The notes under the pieces: generated by a model | Seen by the model: only the letters and a program-made list of their open reading frames with translations | Database searches by the model: none | What the model was told of the DNA's origin: nothing | Source: Devosia equisanguinis | Lineage (GTDB): Bacteria > Pseudomonadota > Alphaproteobacteria > Rhizobiales > Hyphomicrobiaceae | Direction: 5' to 3' | Assembly (NCBI GenBank): GCA_945889015.1 | Contig: CAMDBL010000005.1 | Coordinates: 1 to 54,721, forward strand | Length of the DNA stretch: 54,721 bases | Translations under genes and position numbers: made by a program | Shown: piece after piece, positions 1-11,491 of the stretch | Layout: each line of letters starts with the position of its first letter | Position numbering within the stretch: the first letter of the stretch is position 1

Positions 1-336
1 GCCGTCGGGGTCGTAGACGTTGACCTGCACGAGGTTCGCCTCGCTCACGGCGATGAGCTCGTACTTGACGCCGTGCTGCTTGCAGCGCTCGACGCACGAT
101 CTCATGCCCGAGGCCGAGAACGCGAAATGCTCCAGCCTGAGCCCGACCGGCGGCGGTTCGGCGACCTCGACCAGATGGACGGTCGGCTTGTTGTCGCCGG
201 AGTACATCCAGGCCCCGCCGAAGGGGAAATTGGGCCGCCAGCCGTTGCGCATGCCGAGCACATTCTCGTACCAGGCGATCATCTGGGGCAACTGCGCGGT
301 GCGGACGTTGACGTGCTCGAGCGAGCCGATGTTCAT
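1..336 (-). CDS. VOC/glyoxalase-bleomycin resistance family protein (partial, runs off window start)
   Basis: Reverse-strand reading MNIGSLEHVNVRTAQLPQMIAWYENVLGMRNGWRPNFPFGGAWMYSGDNKPTVHLVEV... is typical of VOC proteins; open to the window edge. Confidence 0.8.
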   Translation of the reverse strand, partial: MNIGSLEHVNVRTAQLPQMIAWYENVLGMRNGWRPNFPFGGAWMYSGDNKPTVHLVEVAEPPPVGLRLEHFAFSASGMRSCVERCKQHGVKYELIAVSEANLVQVNVYDPDG

Positions 337-466
337 GAGAGTCTCCTCGCGATCGATGATGGCTGACGGCGAGTATCGAGCCTCCGGTCCCGCTTGTCAG
401 CAGACACAACGCTGCAGGCGACGCATGGCACGCCCACGCGAGACATCGGCCGGCCGCAAACTGCCC

Positions 467-715
467 TCAACGCCGCGGATTGCCACTCAGTGCGGCGCGC
501 GCCCAGCAGGGATAGTTCCTGTAGTTGCCACCGGGGTCGAGCGAGCGGGCGCGTATGCACTCGTGTGAACTGGGGTTCTCGTAACCGCGGACGGAGCGCT
601 CGTAGGGATAAGGCGGGACCGGCTGCTGCTTGCGTTTGCTGCGCGCATCCGCCGGCGTCGCCGCAGCCGACAGGGCGACCGCTGCTGCCAGCCCCGTGAT
701 CGTCGATCGTCGCAT
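467..715 (-). CDS. Small secreted hypothetical protein
   Basis: MRRSTITGLAAAVALSAAATPADARSKRKQQ... has a signal-peptide-like N-terminus; short ORF, start chosen inside the longer listed ORF. Confidence 0.5.
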   Translation of the reverse strand: MRRSTITGLAAAVALSAAATPADARSKRKQQPVPPYPYERSVRGYENPSSHECIRARSLDPGGNYRNYPCWARAALSGNPRR

Positions 716-878
716 TTCATCGTCTCCCGCTCGGTTCGATTGTCCCCTCCATATAGGCGGCATCGGCAGGATAGCGCAGGCGGCCTCGCTTCACGCTCGC
801 TGACGATGGCGTGAGCCACGCGAAAGGGGCAGACCCGGCGGCCTGCCCCTCGGTTGAAACGCTGCTTGGGTCGCGAGG

Positions 879-2063
879 CTACTTGAGCATCTTCTGTGCG
901 ACGCGGATCTGTTGCACCGTGTCGCCGGCGAGATGGCTCCAGATGAAGCTGTCGCGGACGAGCTTGTCGGCGTGCTCGTCGAGCTCCACACCCGGCTGGT
1001 CGCAGACGTCCAGATACAGCTCCGTCACCTCCTGGCCGACGAACGTCGAGTAGTTCATGACGAGGCCGGCATTGGTGCCCTTGATCTTCTGATCGTGCTC
1101 CCAGGCAGTGCGTAACACGTAGGAGCGCAGCGCCTCCGTCAGCATCGCCATCTTGTTGATCTTGAGCTGGATGTTCTGCTGCTCCTTGAGCAGCTTGCCA
1201 CCCTGCGTCCGCGTCTTGGCGAGCTTGATCGCGGTCTCGACCGCGTCGTCGCAGAAGCCGAGCGCATTCGCGGCGAGTTCGAGATCACCGAACATGTCGC
1301 CCGAGTTGTCGCCGACGGAGCGCTTCATCGCACCGTTGACCTCGCCCAGGATGTTCGACTTGTGCACGCGCGCGTTCGTGCAGACGAGCTCGGCGTTCTG
1401 GTAGAAGCGCCAGCCGCTCTTGTTGAAGACCTTGCCGATGCTGAAGCCCGGCGTCTTGTCCTTCTCGATGACGAAGGTTGTGACGCCGTCGCGCATCATC
1501 ACGTTGGGATCGGTGCGGACGTTGAGGAAGAACAGCTTGCCGACGCTGCCGTTGGCGATGAACGCCTTCTCGCCGTTCAAGATCCAGTAGTCGCCGTCCT
1601 GCACGCCGGACAGGCGCATGCCCGACTTGATGTTCTCAGGCGGCAGGCGGTTGTCGGAGCCGCCGATGTGCTCGGTCGAACCCATGCCGAGCACATAGGT
1701 GTCGTCGGACATGAACGGCTTCAGGTAGCGCTCCTGCTGCTCTGGGGTGCAGGCCTGTGAGATCAGGTGGCTCCACTTCCAGCACTGGCTGAACGCCTTC
1801 GACATGGCGCTGTCGGCTTTGGCCAGCTCGGCCATGACCACGGCCTGCGTGACGAAGTCAATCTCGTGCCCGCCGAACTTCTTGGGCACGCAGGAGGTGC
1901 GGAAGCCGAGCTTGGAGCCGGCCTTGATGATGTCCCAGTCCCAGGTGCCGAACGCGTCGGTGATCCGGTCGCGTTCGAGCGAGCGGGGCCGCAGAACCTC
2001 GGCGGCGAACTTGCGCGCCTTCATCTGCCAGGCGGTTTGCTCTTCGTTGAGCTTGAAGTCCAT
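879..2063 (-). CDS. Acyl-CoA dehydrogenase family protein
   Basis: 394 aa; ACAD fold signatures (DYWILNGEKAFIANG, GFCDDAVETAIKLAKTRTQGG). Confidence 0.9.
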   Translation of the reverse strand: MDFKLNEEQTAWQMKARKFAAEVLRPRSLERDRITDAFGTWDWDIIKAGSKLGFRTSCVPKKFGGHEIDFVTQAVVMAELAKADSAMSKAFSQCWKWSHLISQACTPEQQERYLKPFMSDDTYVLGMGSTEHIGGSDNRLPPENIKSGMRLSGVQDGDYWILNGEKAFIANGSVGKLFFLNVRTDPNVMMRDGVTTFVIEKDKTPGFSIGKVFNKSGWRFYQNAELVCTNARVHKSNILGEVNGAMKRSVGDNSGDMFGDLELAANALGFCDDAVETAIKLAKTRTQGGKLLKEQQNIQLKINKMAMLTEALRSYVLRTAWEHDQKIKGTNAGLVMNYSTFVGQEVTELYLDVCDQPGVELDEHADKLVRDSFIWSHLAGDTVQQIRVAQKMLK

Positions 2064-2083
2064 GTGGTGATCCTTCGTGTGCG

Positions 2084-2166
2084 GAGGTGTCCGACATCCT
2101 GTCAGGCACCATTGAACGGACTATCGAAAGGGTGGAGCCACGGTGTCTGACACGACGTCAGACACC
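2084..2166. repeat. Two tandem hairpins of a GGTGTCTGAC/GTCAGACACC dispersed repeat
   Basis: ggtgtctgac-acgac-gtcagacacc at 2142-2166 is a perfect 10-bp stem; a degenerate ggtgtccgac-atcct-gtcaggcacc precedes it. Confidence 0.75.
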
Positions 2167-2171
2167 TCCTC

Positions 2172-3383
2172 TCATGCTCCTTCGCGCCGGAAGCCCGAGA
2201 TGGCCTCGGCAATGACCAGCTTGGCGTCGGAGACGCCGGCGCCGGAGTGCAGGCACATGCGCGCGTCGCGGATGTACTTCCACAGCGGCATGTCGCGCAT
2301 CACGCCCATGGCGCCGAAGCACTCGGCGCAATCCTTGGTGGCGCGATGGATGTGCTCGGCGACAAACACCTGCGAGACCGCCTCGATCGGCAAGCCCGAG
2401 GACATGTCGTCGGTCAGAGCCTCCGGGTGATCCGACAGCCAGGCCGCTTTCCAGATGGTGTTGCGGGCGACCTCCAGCCGGATGGCGGACTCGGCGAGCT
2501 TGGTGCCGATGGGCTGGTGCTCGATGATGTTCTTGGCGCCCTGAACGCGGATCTTGGCATAGTCCACGGCCGTCTCGTAGGCGGCCCGGCCGATGCCGAG
2601 ATTGATCGCCTGCAGCGACAGTGTCGAGCCGTTGAGCATGACGCCCTCGCCACCCTTGCCGAGCAGCTGGTCAGCGGGAATGCGGCAATCCTTGAACGTC
2701 ACCTCGCCCATCGAGCCCATGTAGCGGCCGAGCGGCAGCTCCTTGACGCTCATGCCCTTGGTGCCGGCGGGCACGATGAAGGTCGAGATGCCCTTGGCGC
2801 CGTCGACTTGGGCCTCGACGGCGATCAGCTTGGCGAGCGGCGCGTTGGCGACCGCGGCGGCCGTGCCGTTGATGATGAAGTCGCCACCGGATGCCTTGGC
2901 GGTGACGGTCGCGGTCGGCGCCGCGGAGGCCCGGTGATAGTTGATGCCGAGCTCGTTGGCCGGCGCGGCGGCGGCGTGCGCCAGATGATAGCGATCGTCG
3001 CTGATGAAGGCCGGCAGGTACTTGTCGCGCTGCGCCTTGCTCATCGCCTTGCCGAACAGCACGCGGGCGACGGCGGAGGTCTCGGCCAGGATCGCGGCCG
3101 CGTCGGGGTCACCGACCGCCAGCTCCTCCGACACGATCGCGGCCGTCAGCGCATCCGCGCCCGAGCCGCCCAGCTCCTCGGCGAGCCGCAGCGTCCTCAG
3201 GCCCATTTGCGAGGCCTGGTCGATCTGCGCCCACAGCGGCGTGTGGTCGAGAGCTTCCATGCGCGCCGACTTGATGGCGACCGGCTTCAGCTCCTTGGTG
3301 ACGAAATCGCGAACGGTGTCGCGGATCTCGACTTGCTCTGCGCTGAGTTGGAGATTGTACATTGGGGCTCCTTTCGGATGCAA
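2172..3383 (-). CDS. Acyl-CoA dehydrogenase family protein
   Basis: 403 aa; MYNLQLSAEQVEIRDTVRDFVTKELKPVA... with typical ACAD blocks. Confidence 0.9.
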   Translation of the reverse strand: MHPKGAPMYNLQLSAEQVEIRDTVRDFVTKELKPVAIKSARMEALDHTPLWAQIDQASQMGLRTLRLAEELGGSGADALTAAIVSEELAVGDPDAAAILAETSAVARVLFGKAMSKAQRDKYLPAFISDDRYHLAHAAAAPANELGINYHRASAAPTATVTAKASGGDFIINGTAAAVANAPLAKLIAVEAQVDGAKGISTFIVPAGTKGMSVKELPLGRYMGSMGEVTFKDCRIPADQLLGKGGEGVMLNGSTLSLQAINLGIGRAAYETAVDYAKIRVQGAKNIIEHQPIGTKLAESAIRLEVARNTIWKAAWLSDHPEALTDDMSSGLPIEAVSQVFVAEHIHRATKDCAECFGAMGVMRDMPLWKYIRDARMCLHSGAGVSDAKLVIAEAISGFRREGA

Positions 3384-3487
3384 AAGTCGGAAGGTCAGAA
3401 ATCAGACGTCAGAATGGCCTGATCCCGGTTTCTGTCCTTCGCCGACCTCGTGCTTCTGATTTCTGAGTTCTGGCTTCGGATTTCTGC
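3384..3487. repeat. GTCAGAAATCAGA-type inverted repeat between two CDSs
   Basis: Left arm aagtcggaaggtcagaaatcagacgtcagaa; right arm gcttctgatttctgagttctggcttcggatttctgcc is close to its reverse complement; fills the intergenic gap. Confidence 0.65.
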
Positions 3488-4480
3488 CTACTGCTTCAGC
3501 TGGATTCCGGCGTCGTCGATGATCTTGGTCCACTTGGGGATCTGCTCGGCCATGTACTTGCCCAGCTCCTCGGCCGGCATCGGCCACGGAACGGTGGTCT
3601 GCTTCTCGAGCAGGGCGACCACCTCGGGCTCCTTCAGGATCGAGACCAGCTCGTCCGACAGGCGCTTGATGATGGCGGGCGGCGTGCCGGCCGGCGCGAT
3701 CACCGCCGTCCAGGCGGCCATGTCGAAGCCGGGGATCGTCTCGGCGATCGGCGGCAGATCGGGTGCGTTCTTCAAGCGTGTCAGCTCGGCGACGCCGAGG
3801 CCGCGGACGTACCCGCCCTGCATCTGCGGCAACAGGCTCTGCAGATTGTTGAGGTGGACCTGCACGGCGCCTTGGACCACGGCCTGAACGGCCGGTGCGG
3901 TGCCCGTCGTCGGCACGTGAGTCATCTTGATGCCGGCGCCCTTCATGAAGAACTCGGTGGCGATATGGCCGAAGTTGCCGAATCCGGGCGACGAATAGTT
4001 GAGCTCGCCAGGCTTGTCCTTGGCGAGCTTGATCAGCTCCGCGAGCGTCTTCACGGGCACGGAGGGATGCACGACGATCATCGCCGGCAGCTTCATGATC
4101 ATGCCGACCGGCGCAAAGTCCTTGAGCGTGTTGTACTGCAACCGCTCCTTGTAGAGGCCGTGATTGTAGATCAGCGGCCCGTCGGACGCGGTGCCGAGCG
4201 TATAGCCGTCGGGGGCTGCGTCCTTGACGGCGCGCAGTCCCACCTGGCCGTTGGCGCCGGCGCGGTTCTCGACAATGATATTGGCCTTGAGCCGTGTCGA
4301 CAGATGCTGCGCCACCAGCCGGCCGGCGAAGTCGGTGCCACCGCCGGCCGGGAACGGGACGATCATCTTGATCGGCTTGTCGGCCGGCCATTCGGCGCGT
4401 GCCGCCGTCGACAGCGCCGCGGTCGAGGCCAGGGCCATGACCGCGAGCGTCAGCACCGCGCGTCCGTTTTGTCTCAGCAT
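3488..4480 (-). CDS. Bug/TctC family tripartite tricarboxylate transporter substrate-binding protein
   Basis: 330 aa; signal peptide, WPADKPIKMIVPFPAGGGTDFAGRLVAQHLS, ENRAGANGQVG. Confidence 0.92.
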   Translation of the reverse strand: MLRQNGRAVLTLAVMALASTAALSTAARAEWPADKPIKMIVPFPAGGGTDFAGRLVAQHLSTRLKANIIVENRAGANGQVGLRAVKDAAPDGYTLGTASDGPLIYNHGLYKERLQYNTLKDFAPVGMIMKLPAMIVVHPSVPVKTLAELIKLAKDKPGELNYSSPGFGNFGHIATEFFMKGAGIKMTHVPTTGTAPAVQAVVQGAVQVHLNNLQSLLPQMQGGYVRGLGVAELTRLKNAPDLPPIAETIPGFDMAAWTAVIAPAGTPPAIIKRLSDELVSILKEPEVVALLEKQTTVPWPMPAEELGKYMAEQIPKWTKIIDDAGIQLKQ

Positions 4481-4529
4481 TCCATTTCCTCCGTCTAGCC
4501 TTGGGCCGGTTCGGCCACTGGTTGTGTAT

Positions 4530-4567
4530 CGGTCGTGTTGTGCGGTCGTGTTGTGCGGTCGTGTTGG
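4530..4567. repeat. Tandem repeat, 13-bp unit cggtcgtgttgtg, about 2.9 copies
   Basis: Read directly: cggtcgtgttgtg cggtcgtgttgtg cggtcgtgttgg. Confidence 0.8.
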
Positions 4568-4588
4568 TCGGCGAGGGAGCGTGCGACC

Positions 4589-5650
4589 TCAGAGCTTCGC
4601 CACCGCGTTGGCGAGGGCGTCACCCATCTCGGCCGTCTTCGCGTTGCCGCCGATGTCTCCGGTCAGAACCTTGCCGTCGCCGATCACCTTCTCGGCGGCG
4701 GCGAGCATCAGCTCGGAGGCCTTGATCGCCTTGTCGTTCTTGTGCTTGCGGCCGAGCCAGCCGAGCAGCATCTGGGTCGAGATGGTCATGGCATAGGGAT
4801 TGGCGATGCCCTTGCCGGCGATGTCGGGTGCCGAGCCGTGCGTGCACTGCGCCATCGCCTGCTTCTCGCCGACGCACAGTCCCGGGGCGAGCCCGAGGCC
4901 ACCGACCACGCCCGCGCCGATGTCGGAGAGGATGTCGCCGAACTGGTTGGTGGTGACGATAACGTCGTAGCGGTGCGGGTCCATCGCGATCTTGGAGGCG
5001 ACGGTGTCGATCAGCCCTTCGTTGTACTCGATGTCCGGGTACTCCTTGGCGACCTTGCGGCACTCCTCCGCGAACATGCCACAGACCTGTTTGTAGACCG
5101 GCTCCTTGTGGGCGGCCGTGACCATCTTGCGCTTGCGGGTGCGAGCGTACTCGAAGGCCTCGCGGGCGACGCGGTTGGCGCCCTTGCGGGTGACGACGCG
5201 CATGCCGATGGCTATCTCGTCGTTGGGGCGGAACTCGCCGGCGCCGGCGATCACCTTCTCATTGTACATCATGCCTTCGCTGATCTCGCGGACGGTGGCG
5301 AGATCGACGTCCTTGTGCACCGACTTGTTGTTGGGGAACGACTTCGAGGGTCTGAGCGCGGCGAACAACTCGTACTTCTTGCGGATCGGCGGAAAGAACC
5401 AGGTCGGATTGTTACGCGGGTAGGCGTTGTGGCCGACCGGGCCGAGGATCCATCCGTCGAGATCGTACAGCGTCTTCTGCGTGATCTCGGGGAACGTCGT
5501 GCCGTGCTCTTCGTGCCCCTTCTTGGCGATCGGCAGCGGCCGCCAATCGATGTCGAGCCCAGCCTTCGAGGCGGCGGCCTTGGCCACCTTGACCGCCTCG
5601 GGAACCACCTCGAGGCCGATGTCGTCACCCAGCAGTATTCCGATCTTCAC
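4589..5650 (-). CDS. Isocitrate/isopropylmalate dehydrogenase family protein (tartrate dehydrogenase-like)
   Basis: GTG start VKIGILLGDDIGLEVVPEAVKVAKAA...; TTNQFGDILSDIGAGVVGGLGLAPGLCVG motif. The listed 455-aa ORF has a non-homologous-looking N-terminal extension. Confidence 0.85.
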   Translation of the reverse strand: MKIGILLGDDIGLEVVPEAVKVAKAAASKAGLDIDWRPLPIAKKGHEEHGTTFPEITQKTLYDLDGWILGPVGHNAYPRNNPTWFFPPIRKKYELFAALRPSKSFPNNKSVHKDVDLATVREISEGMMYNEKVIAGAGEFRPNDEIAIGMRVVTRKGANRVAREAFEYARTRKRKMVTAAHKEPVYKQVCGMFAEECRKVAKEYPDIEYNEGLIDTVASKIAMDPHRYDVIVTTNQFGDILSDIGAGVVGGLGLAPGLCVGEKQAMAQCTHGSAPDIAGKGIANPYAMTISTQMLLGWLGRKHKNDKAIKASELMLAAAEKVIGDGKVLTGDIGGNAKTAEMGDALANAVAKL

Positions 5651-5982
5651 GGACGTCTCCCCGATGATGTGTTGTCGTTTTGCTTGGCCGTCTTTCGACG
5701 GTGTCGTGCTTTCCACGGTGTCGTGTCGTGATGCGGTCGAGCGCGTTACACCGTCTGACCGCATGCCATCCGCGTCAAGTCGGTCGACGTGCGTCTGCCG
5801 GGAGGCTGGTCTGCGCTCCCGGGCTTGGCGTGCAAAAGCACCAGATTGACGTCGAGCTGGCCTTCCGGTAAACGGAACGCCGTATCGTTGGCTGAAACGG
5901 TACCGAATGGCCCCCCTCTTGTCAAACGGTCCGCCCGACAACGAGGCCCGCGACACGGGGCCTAGACAGGGCAGGGAGTGGA

Positions 5983-6798
5983 ATGTCGACGGAGACGGGC
6001 ACGGTCGCGCGGACGCTGCAGTTGCTCGCCTGTTTCTGCGAGCAGGCGGAATGGCCGCTGGCCGCCCTCTCGCGCCGTCTCGGACTGCCGCGGAGCACCG
6101 TGCACCGCCTGCTGAACCTGGCCCGCGCCGAGGGGTTCATCGACAGCGACGGGCAGGGCGTCTACCGGCCAGGTCTCGGCCTCTACCGCATGGCGGGGCG
6201 ACTGTCGGTGGAGATGCCGTTGCGGCGCATCGCCCAGCCCCTGCTCGACGAGTTCTCGCGCACCTACGGCGAAACCTCGCTGCTGACCGTGCTCGACCGC
6301 GCCCAGCTCAAGATGTTTTTTGCGGCCAAGGCGGATGCGCCCGCGCAGATGCGCTACGTCATCGCCATGAATACGCTCGGCACGCTCGCCTGGGGGGCAT
6401 CCGGTCGCGCGCTGCTGGCGTTTCTGAGCGCCGACGAGATCGCCGAGGTGGTGGCACGCGCCGAGCCCTCGCCCGCCAACGGCAAGCCGCTCGACCCCGA
6501 CGAGCTCGCCCAGTCCCTCGCCGAGATCCGCGCCAAAGGTTACGCCCTCACCCATCATCAGCGGACGAACGAAGGCGTCGGCATCGCCGTGCCGTTTTTC
6601 GACGCCGGGGGGCGCGTCGCGGGCAACGTCACCGTCACCGTCCCGAGCTTCCGATTCCGCAAGCAGGACGAGCCGGCGTTCGTACGTTCTCTGACCGAGA
6701 TGGCGGGGCGGGTGTCGGAGGCACTGGGGTCCGCCGGATTCGTGCCAGCGTCACCCGTGTCCGGCCATCCATTGCCCGCCCGGCCCGTTGCGTCATAG
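5983..6798 (+). CDS. IclR family transcriptional regulator
   Basis: N-terminal HTH (LAALSRRLGLPRSTVHRLLNLARAEGFI) and C-terminal effector domain. Confidence 0.9.
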   Translation: MSTETGTVARTLQLLACFCEQAEWPLAALSRRLGLPRSTVHRLLNLARAEGFIDSDGQGVYRPGLGLYRMAGRLSVEMPLRRIAQPLLDEFSRTYGETSLLTVLDRAQLKMFFAAKADAPAQMRYVIAMNTLGTLAWGASGRALLAFLSADEIAEVVARAEPSPANGKPLDPDELAQSLAEIRAKGYALTHHQRTNEGVGIAVPFFDAGGRVAGNVTVTVPSFRFRKQDEPAFVRSLTEMAGRVSEALGSAGFVPASPVSGHPLPARPVAS

Positions 6799-6838
6799 AG
6801 TGCGGCAAAGCGAGACCCACCACGAGGAGACGCCCTGA

Positions 6839-7564
6839 ATGTCGCCCGAACTTCGCGCCGAGCTGGCGCCGACCGGCGTCCTGCGCGCCGGCATCAATTT
6901 GTCGAACTTCCTGCTGGTGACGGGCCAGGCCGCCAACGGCGATCCCATCGGCGTCTCGCCGGACATGGCCGCCGCCATCGCCGGCCGCCTCGGCGTGCCG
7001 TTGAAGCTCGTGCCGTTCAAGTCGCCGGGCGAACTCGCGGACCAGGTGGGCAAGAACGTCTGGGACATCGGCCTGATCGGGGCCGAGCCGCAGCGCGCCG
7101 AAACCATCGCCTTCACCGCGGCCTATGCCGAGATCAAGTCGACGTACCTCGTCCCGGCCGGCTCGCCGATCAAGACCATCGACGAGGTCGACCGGCCCGG
7201 TATCCGCATCGCCGTGACCGGGCGTGCCGCCTACGGGCTCTGGCTCCAGCGCAACATCAAGCAGGCGGAACTGGTGGGGACCGACACCATCGATGCGGCC
7301 TACGAGGTGTTCGTGCGCGACAAGCTCGAGGTGCTCGCGGGGCTCGAGACGCGTCTACTCGAGGACCAGGCCAAGCTGCCGGGATCGCGCATTCTCGATG
7401 GCCAGTTCACGGCGGTGCAGCAGGCCGTCGGCACGGCACGGAAGAATATCGCCGGTGCGAAGTTTCTCGCAGCCTTCGTGGAGGAGGCGAAGACCTCGGG
7501 CCTGGTCGCGGGCTTCATCGCCAAGCACAAGCCCAAGGGACTGTCCGTCGCCCCGTCGGCGTAG
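6839..7564 (+). CDS. Solute-binding protein family 3-like domain protein without signal peptide
   Basis: LAPTGVLRAGINLSNFLLVTG...ISPDMAAAIAGRLGVPLKLVPF-type SBP fold; in-frame TGA immediately before the ATG. Confidence 0.8.
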   Translation: MSPELRAELAPTGVLRAGINLSNFLLVTGQAANGDPIGVSPDMAAAIAGRLGVPLKLVPFKSPGELADQVGKNVWDIGLIGAEPQRAETIAFTAAYAEIKSTYLVPAGSPIKTIDEVDRPGIRIAVTGRAAYGLWLQRNIKQAELVGTDTIDAAYEVFVRDKLEVLAGLETRLLEDQAKLPGSRILDGQFTAVQQAVGTARKNIAGAKFLAAFVEEAKTSGLVAGFIAKHKPKGLSVAPSA

Positions 7565-7606
7565 ACGTGTCGCGACGCTTTTAAAGACCAATACCGCGAG
7601 GCAACC

Positions 7607-8452
7607 ATGCAACCGGCCAAGGCATTCACGATCAACGCACGCGGCGCGGCCATTCCCGTCGTCGGCTATGGCACGATGGAGTTTCCCGAGCCAGGCAAGG
7701 CGGCAGGCCTTGTCGCGCATTCTATCCAATGCGGCTATCGCCATATCGACACGGCGCGCAAGTACGGCTCCGAGCAATGGGTCGGCGAGGGCATCCGGGC
7801 CAGCGGCATCGCGCGCGGCGAGTTGTTCGTCACGACCAAGGTCACCGAGGACAATGCGAAGGCGGACGATTTCGCCCGCTCGGTCGACACCAGCCTGAAG
7901 ACGATGGGGCTCGACTACGTCGACATGCTGTTGGTCCATTGGCCGCAGCCGCGCGTGCCTCTCGCCGAGACACTGGGTGCGCTCGCCAAGGCGAAGCGGC
8001 AGGGGCTGGCGAGGAACATCGGCGTGTCGAACTTCACCGTCGCGCTGCTCGACGAGGCGATGAAGATCTGCCCGGAGATCTCCAACAACCAGATCGAGTA
8101 TCACGCCTACATCCGGCAGGATAAGCTTCTCGCTGCCTGCCGCAGGCATGGCCTGCTCGTCACTTGCCATGTGCCGCTGGCGCGCGGCGTGCTGTTGCAA
8201 GACCCTGTGGTCGTCGAGATCGCGCGCGGCCACAAGAAATCCGCGGCACAGGTCGCGCTGCGCTGGCTGATCCAGCAGGAGAACGTCGGCGTCGTCCCAC
8301 GCGCGCTGCAGAACTGGGAGATCGAGGAGAACATCGACATCTTCGATTTCGCGCTGAGTGCGGACGAGATGGCCCGCATCGACGGGCTGCGCGACCGCAA
8401 CCTCCGCGTCGTCGACCCCGAGGTCCGCCGCCCCGTATGGGACGTGGGGTGA
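7607..8452 (+). CDS. Aldo/keto reductase
   Basis: 281 aa; GYRHIDTARKYGSE, VDMLLVHWP, GVSNFTVALLDEA, VVPRALQ. Confidence 0.92.
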   Translation: MQPAKAFTINARGAAIPVVGYGTMEFPEPGKAAGLVAHSIQCGYRHIDTARKYGSEQWVGEGIRASGIARGELFVTTKVTEDNAKADDFARSVDTSLKTMGLDYVDMLLVHWPQPRVPLAETLGALAKAKRQGLARNIGVSNFTVALLDEAMKICPEISNNQIEYHAYIRQDKLLAACRRHGLLVTCHVPLARGVLLQDPVVVEIARGHKKSAAQVALRWLIQQENVGVVPRALQNWEIEENIDIFDFALSADEMARIDGLRDRNLRVVDPEVRRPVWDVG

Positions 8453-8480
8453 TCCGTATAAATTTCTAGCGCCGAACGTG

Positions 8481-9376
8481 TCAGCCGATGCGCTCGGCAA
8501 TCGCGAGAATGCGGTGCATGTCGCGCAGAACCGGCTTCTCGATCAGCTTGCCGTCGATGACGACGAGGCCGGTGTCCGCCTCCGCGAAGGCCTGGATCAC
8601 CCGGCGCGCCCTGGCGATTTCTGCCGCGCTCGGGGTGAACACCTCGTTCAGGATCGCGATCTGCTTGGGGTGAATGGATCCCTTGCCGCCAAAGCCGAGA
8701 TCGCGCACCAGCTCGGCTTCGCGCCGCATGCCGGCGGGATCCTCGAGATCCAGGTAAGGGACGTCGATCACGTCGAGGCCGGCTGACGCGGCGGCATGAA
8801 CGACGCGCGAGCGCGCGTACAGCAGGGGCTCGTAGGCGTTCTTGCATCTGAGTTCCGCGGCCATGTCGACGCCGCCGAAGAACAGCGCATCGATGCGGCT
8901 GCTGGCCCGGGCGATATCGTGGACCGCCTCGAGCCCGGCGTTGGTCTCGATGATGATGTGGAGGCGCGTCGGGTGTCCGCGTTCGGTCAGCAGGGCGTCG
9001 AGCAGCCGGATCTCGTCGGGTGTCCGGACCTTGGGCAGCATGAGTGCGGGGGGCGGGGTATCGGTCGCCAGGATCGCCTGCACGTCGGCGATGCCGAACT
9101 GCTCGCGCAGGCAATTGATGCGGACGATCCGCTCGACGCCATCGTCGGGCTGCGGCTCGGCGAACAGTGCCATCGCACGGGCGCGAGCGACGTGCTTGTC
9201 CTTCGGCGCGATGCCGTCCTCGAGCTCCACGCAGACGATGTCGGCACCCGATGCCAGCGCCTTCGGAAACATCTCCGGCTTCAGGCCGGGCGAGAAGATG
9301 AAGCTGCGGCGAGGACGGACCACTCTGTCGTTGCTCAAGATCAGTACTCCTCCCATGCGATCGGTCGGACAGGCTG

Positions 9377-9380
<4 letters not shown>
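8481..9380 (-). CDS. HpcH/HpaI aldolase/citrate lyase family protein (CoA ester lyase)
   Basis: [39 protein letters not shown]..., [16 protein letters not shown]. Candidate starts at 9380 (4-bp overlap with upstream gene) or 9356. Confidence 0.87.

Positions 9381-11491
<2,111 letters not shown>

Noticed and set aside
811-870. Possible fourth copy of the GGGGTCAGACCCCTCGCC repeat (aaaggggcagacccggcggcctgcccctcggttgaaac)
   Set aside because: Only partial resemblance and arms do not align cleanly; left out of the family.
5651-5956. N-terminal extension of the IPMDH-like ORF
   Set aside because: Enzyme homology begins at the GTG at 5650; upstream residues look like intergenic translation.
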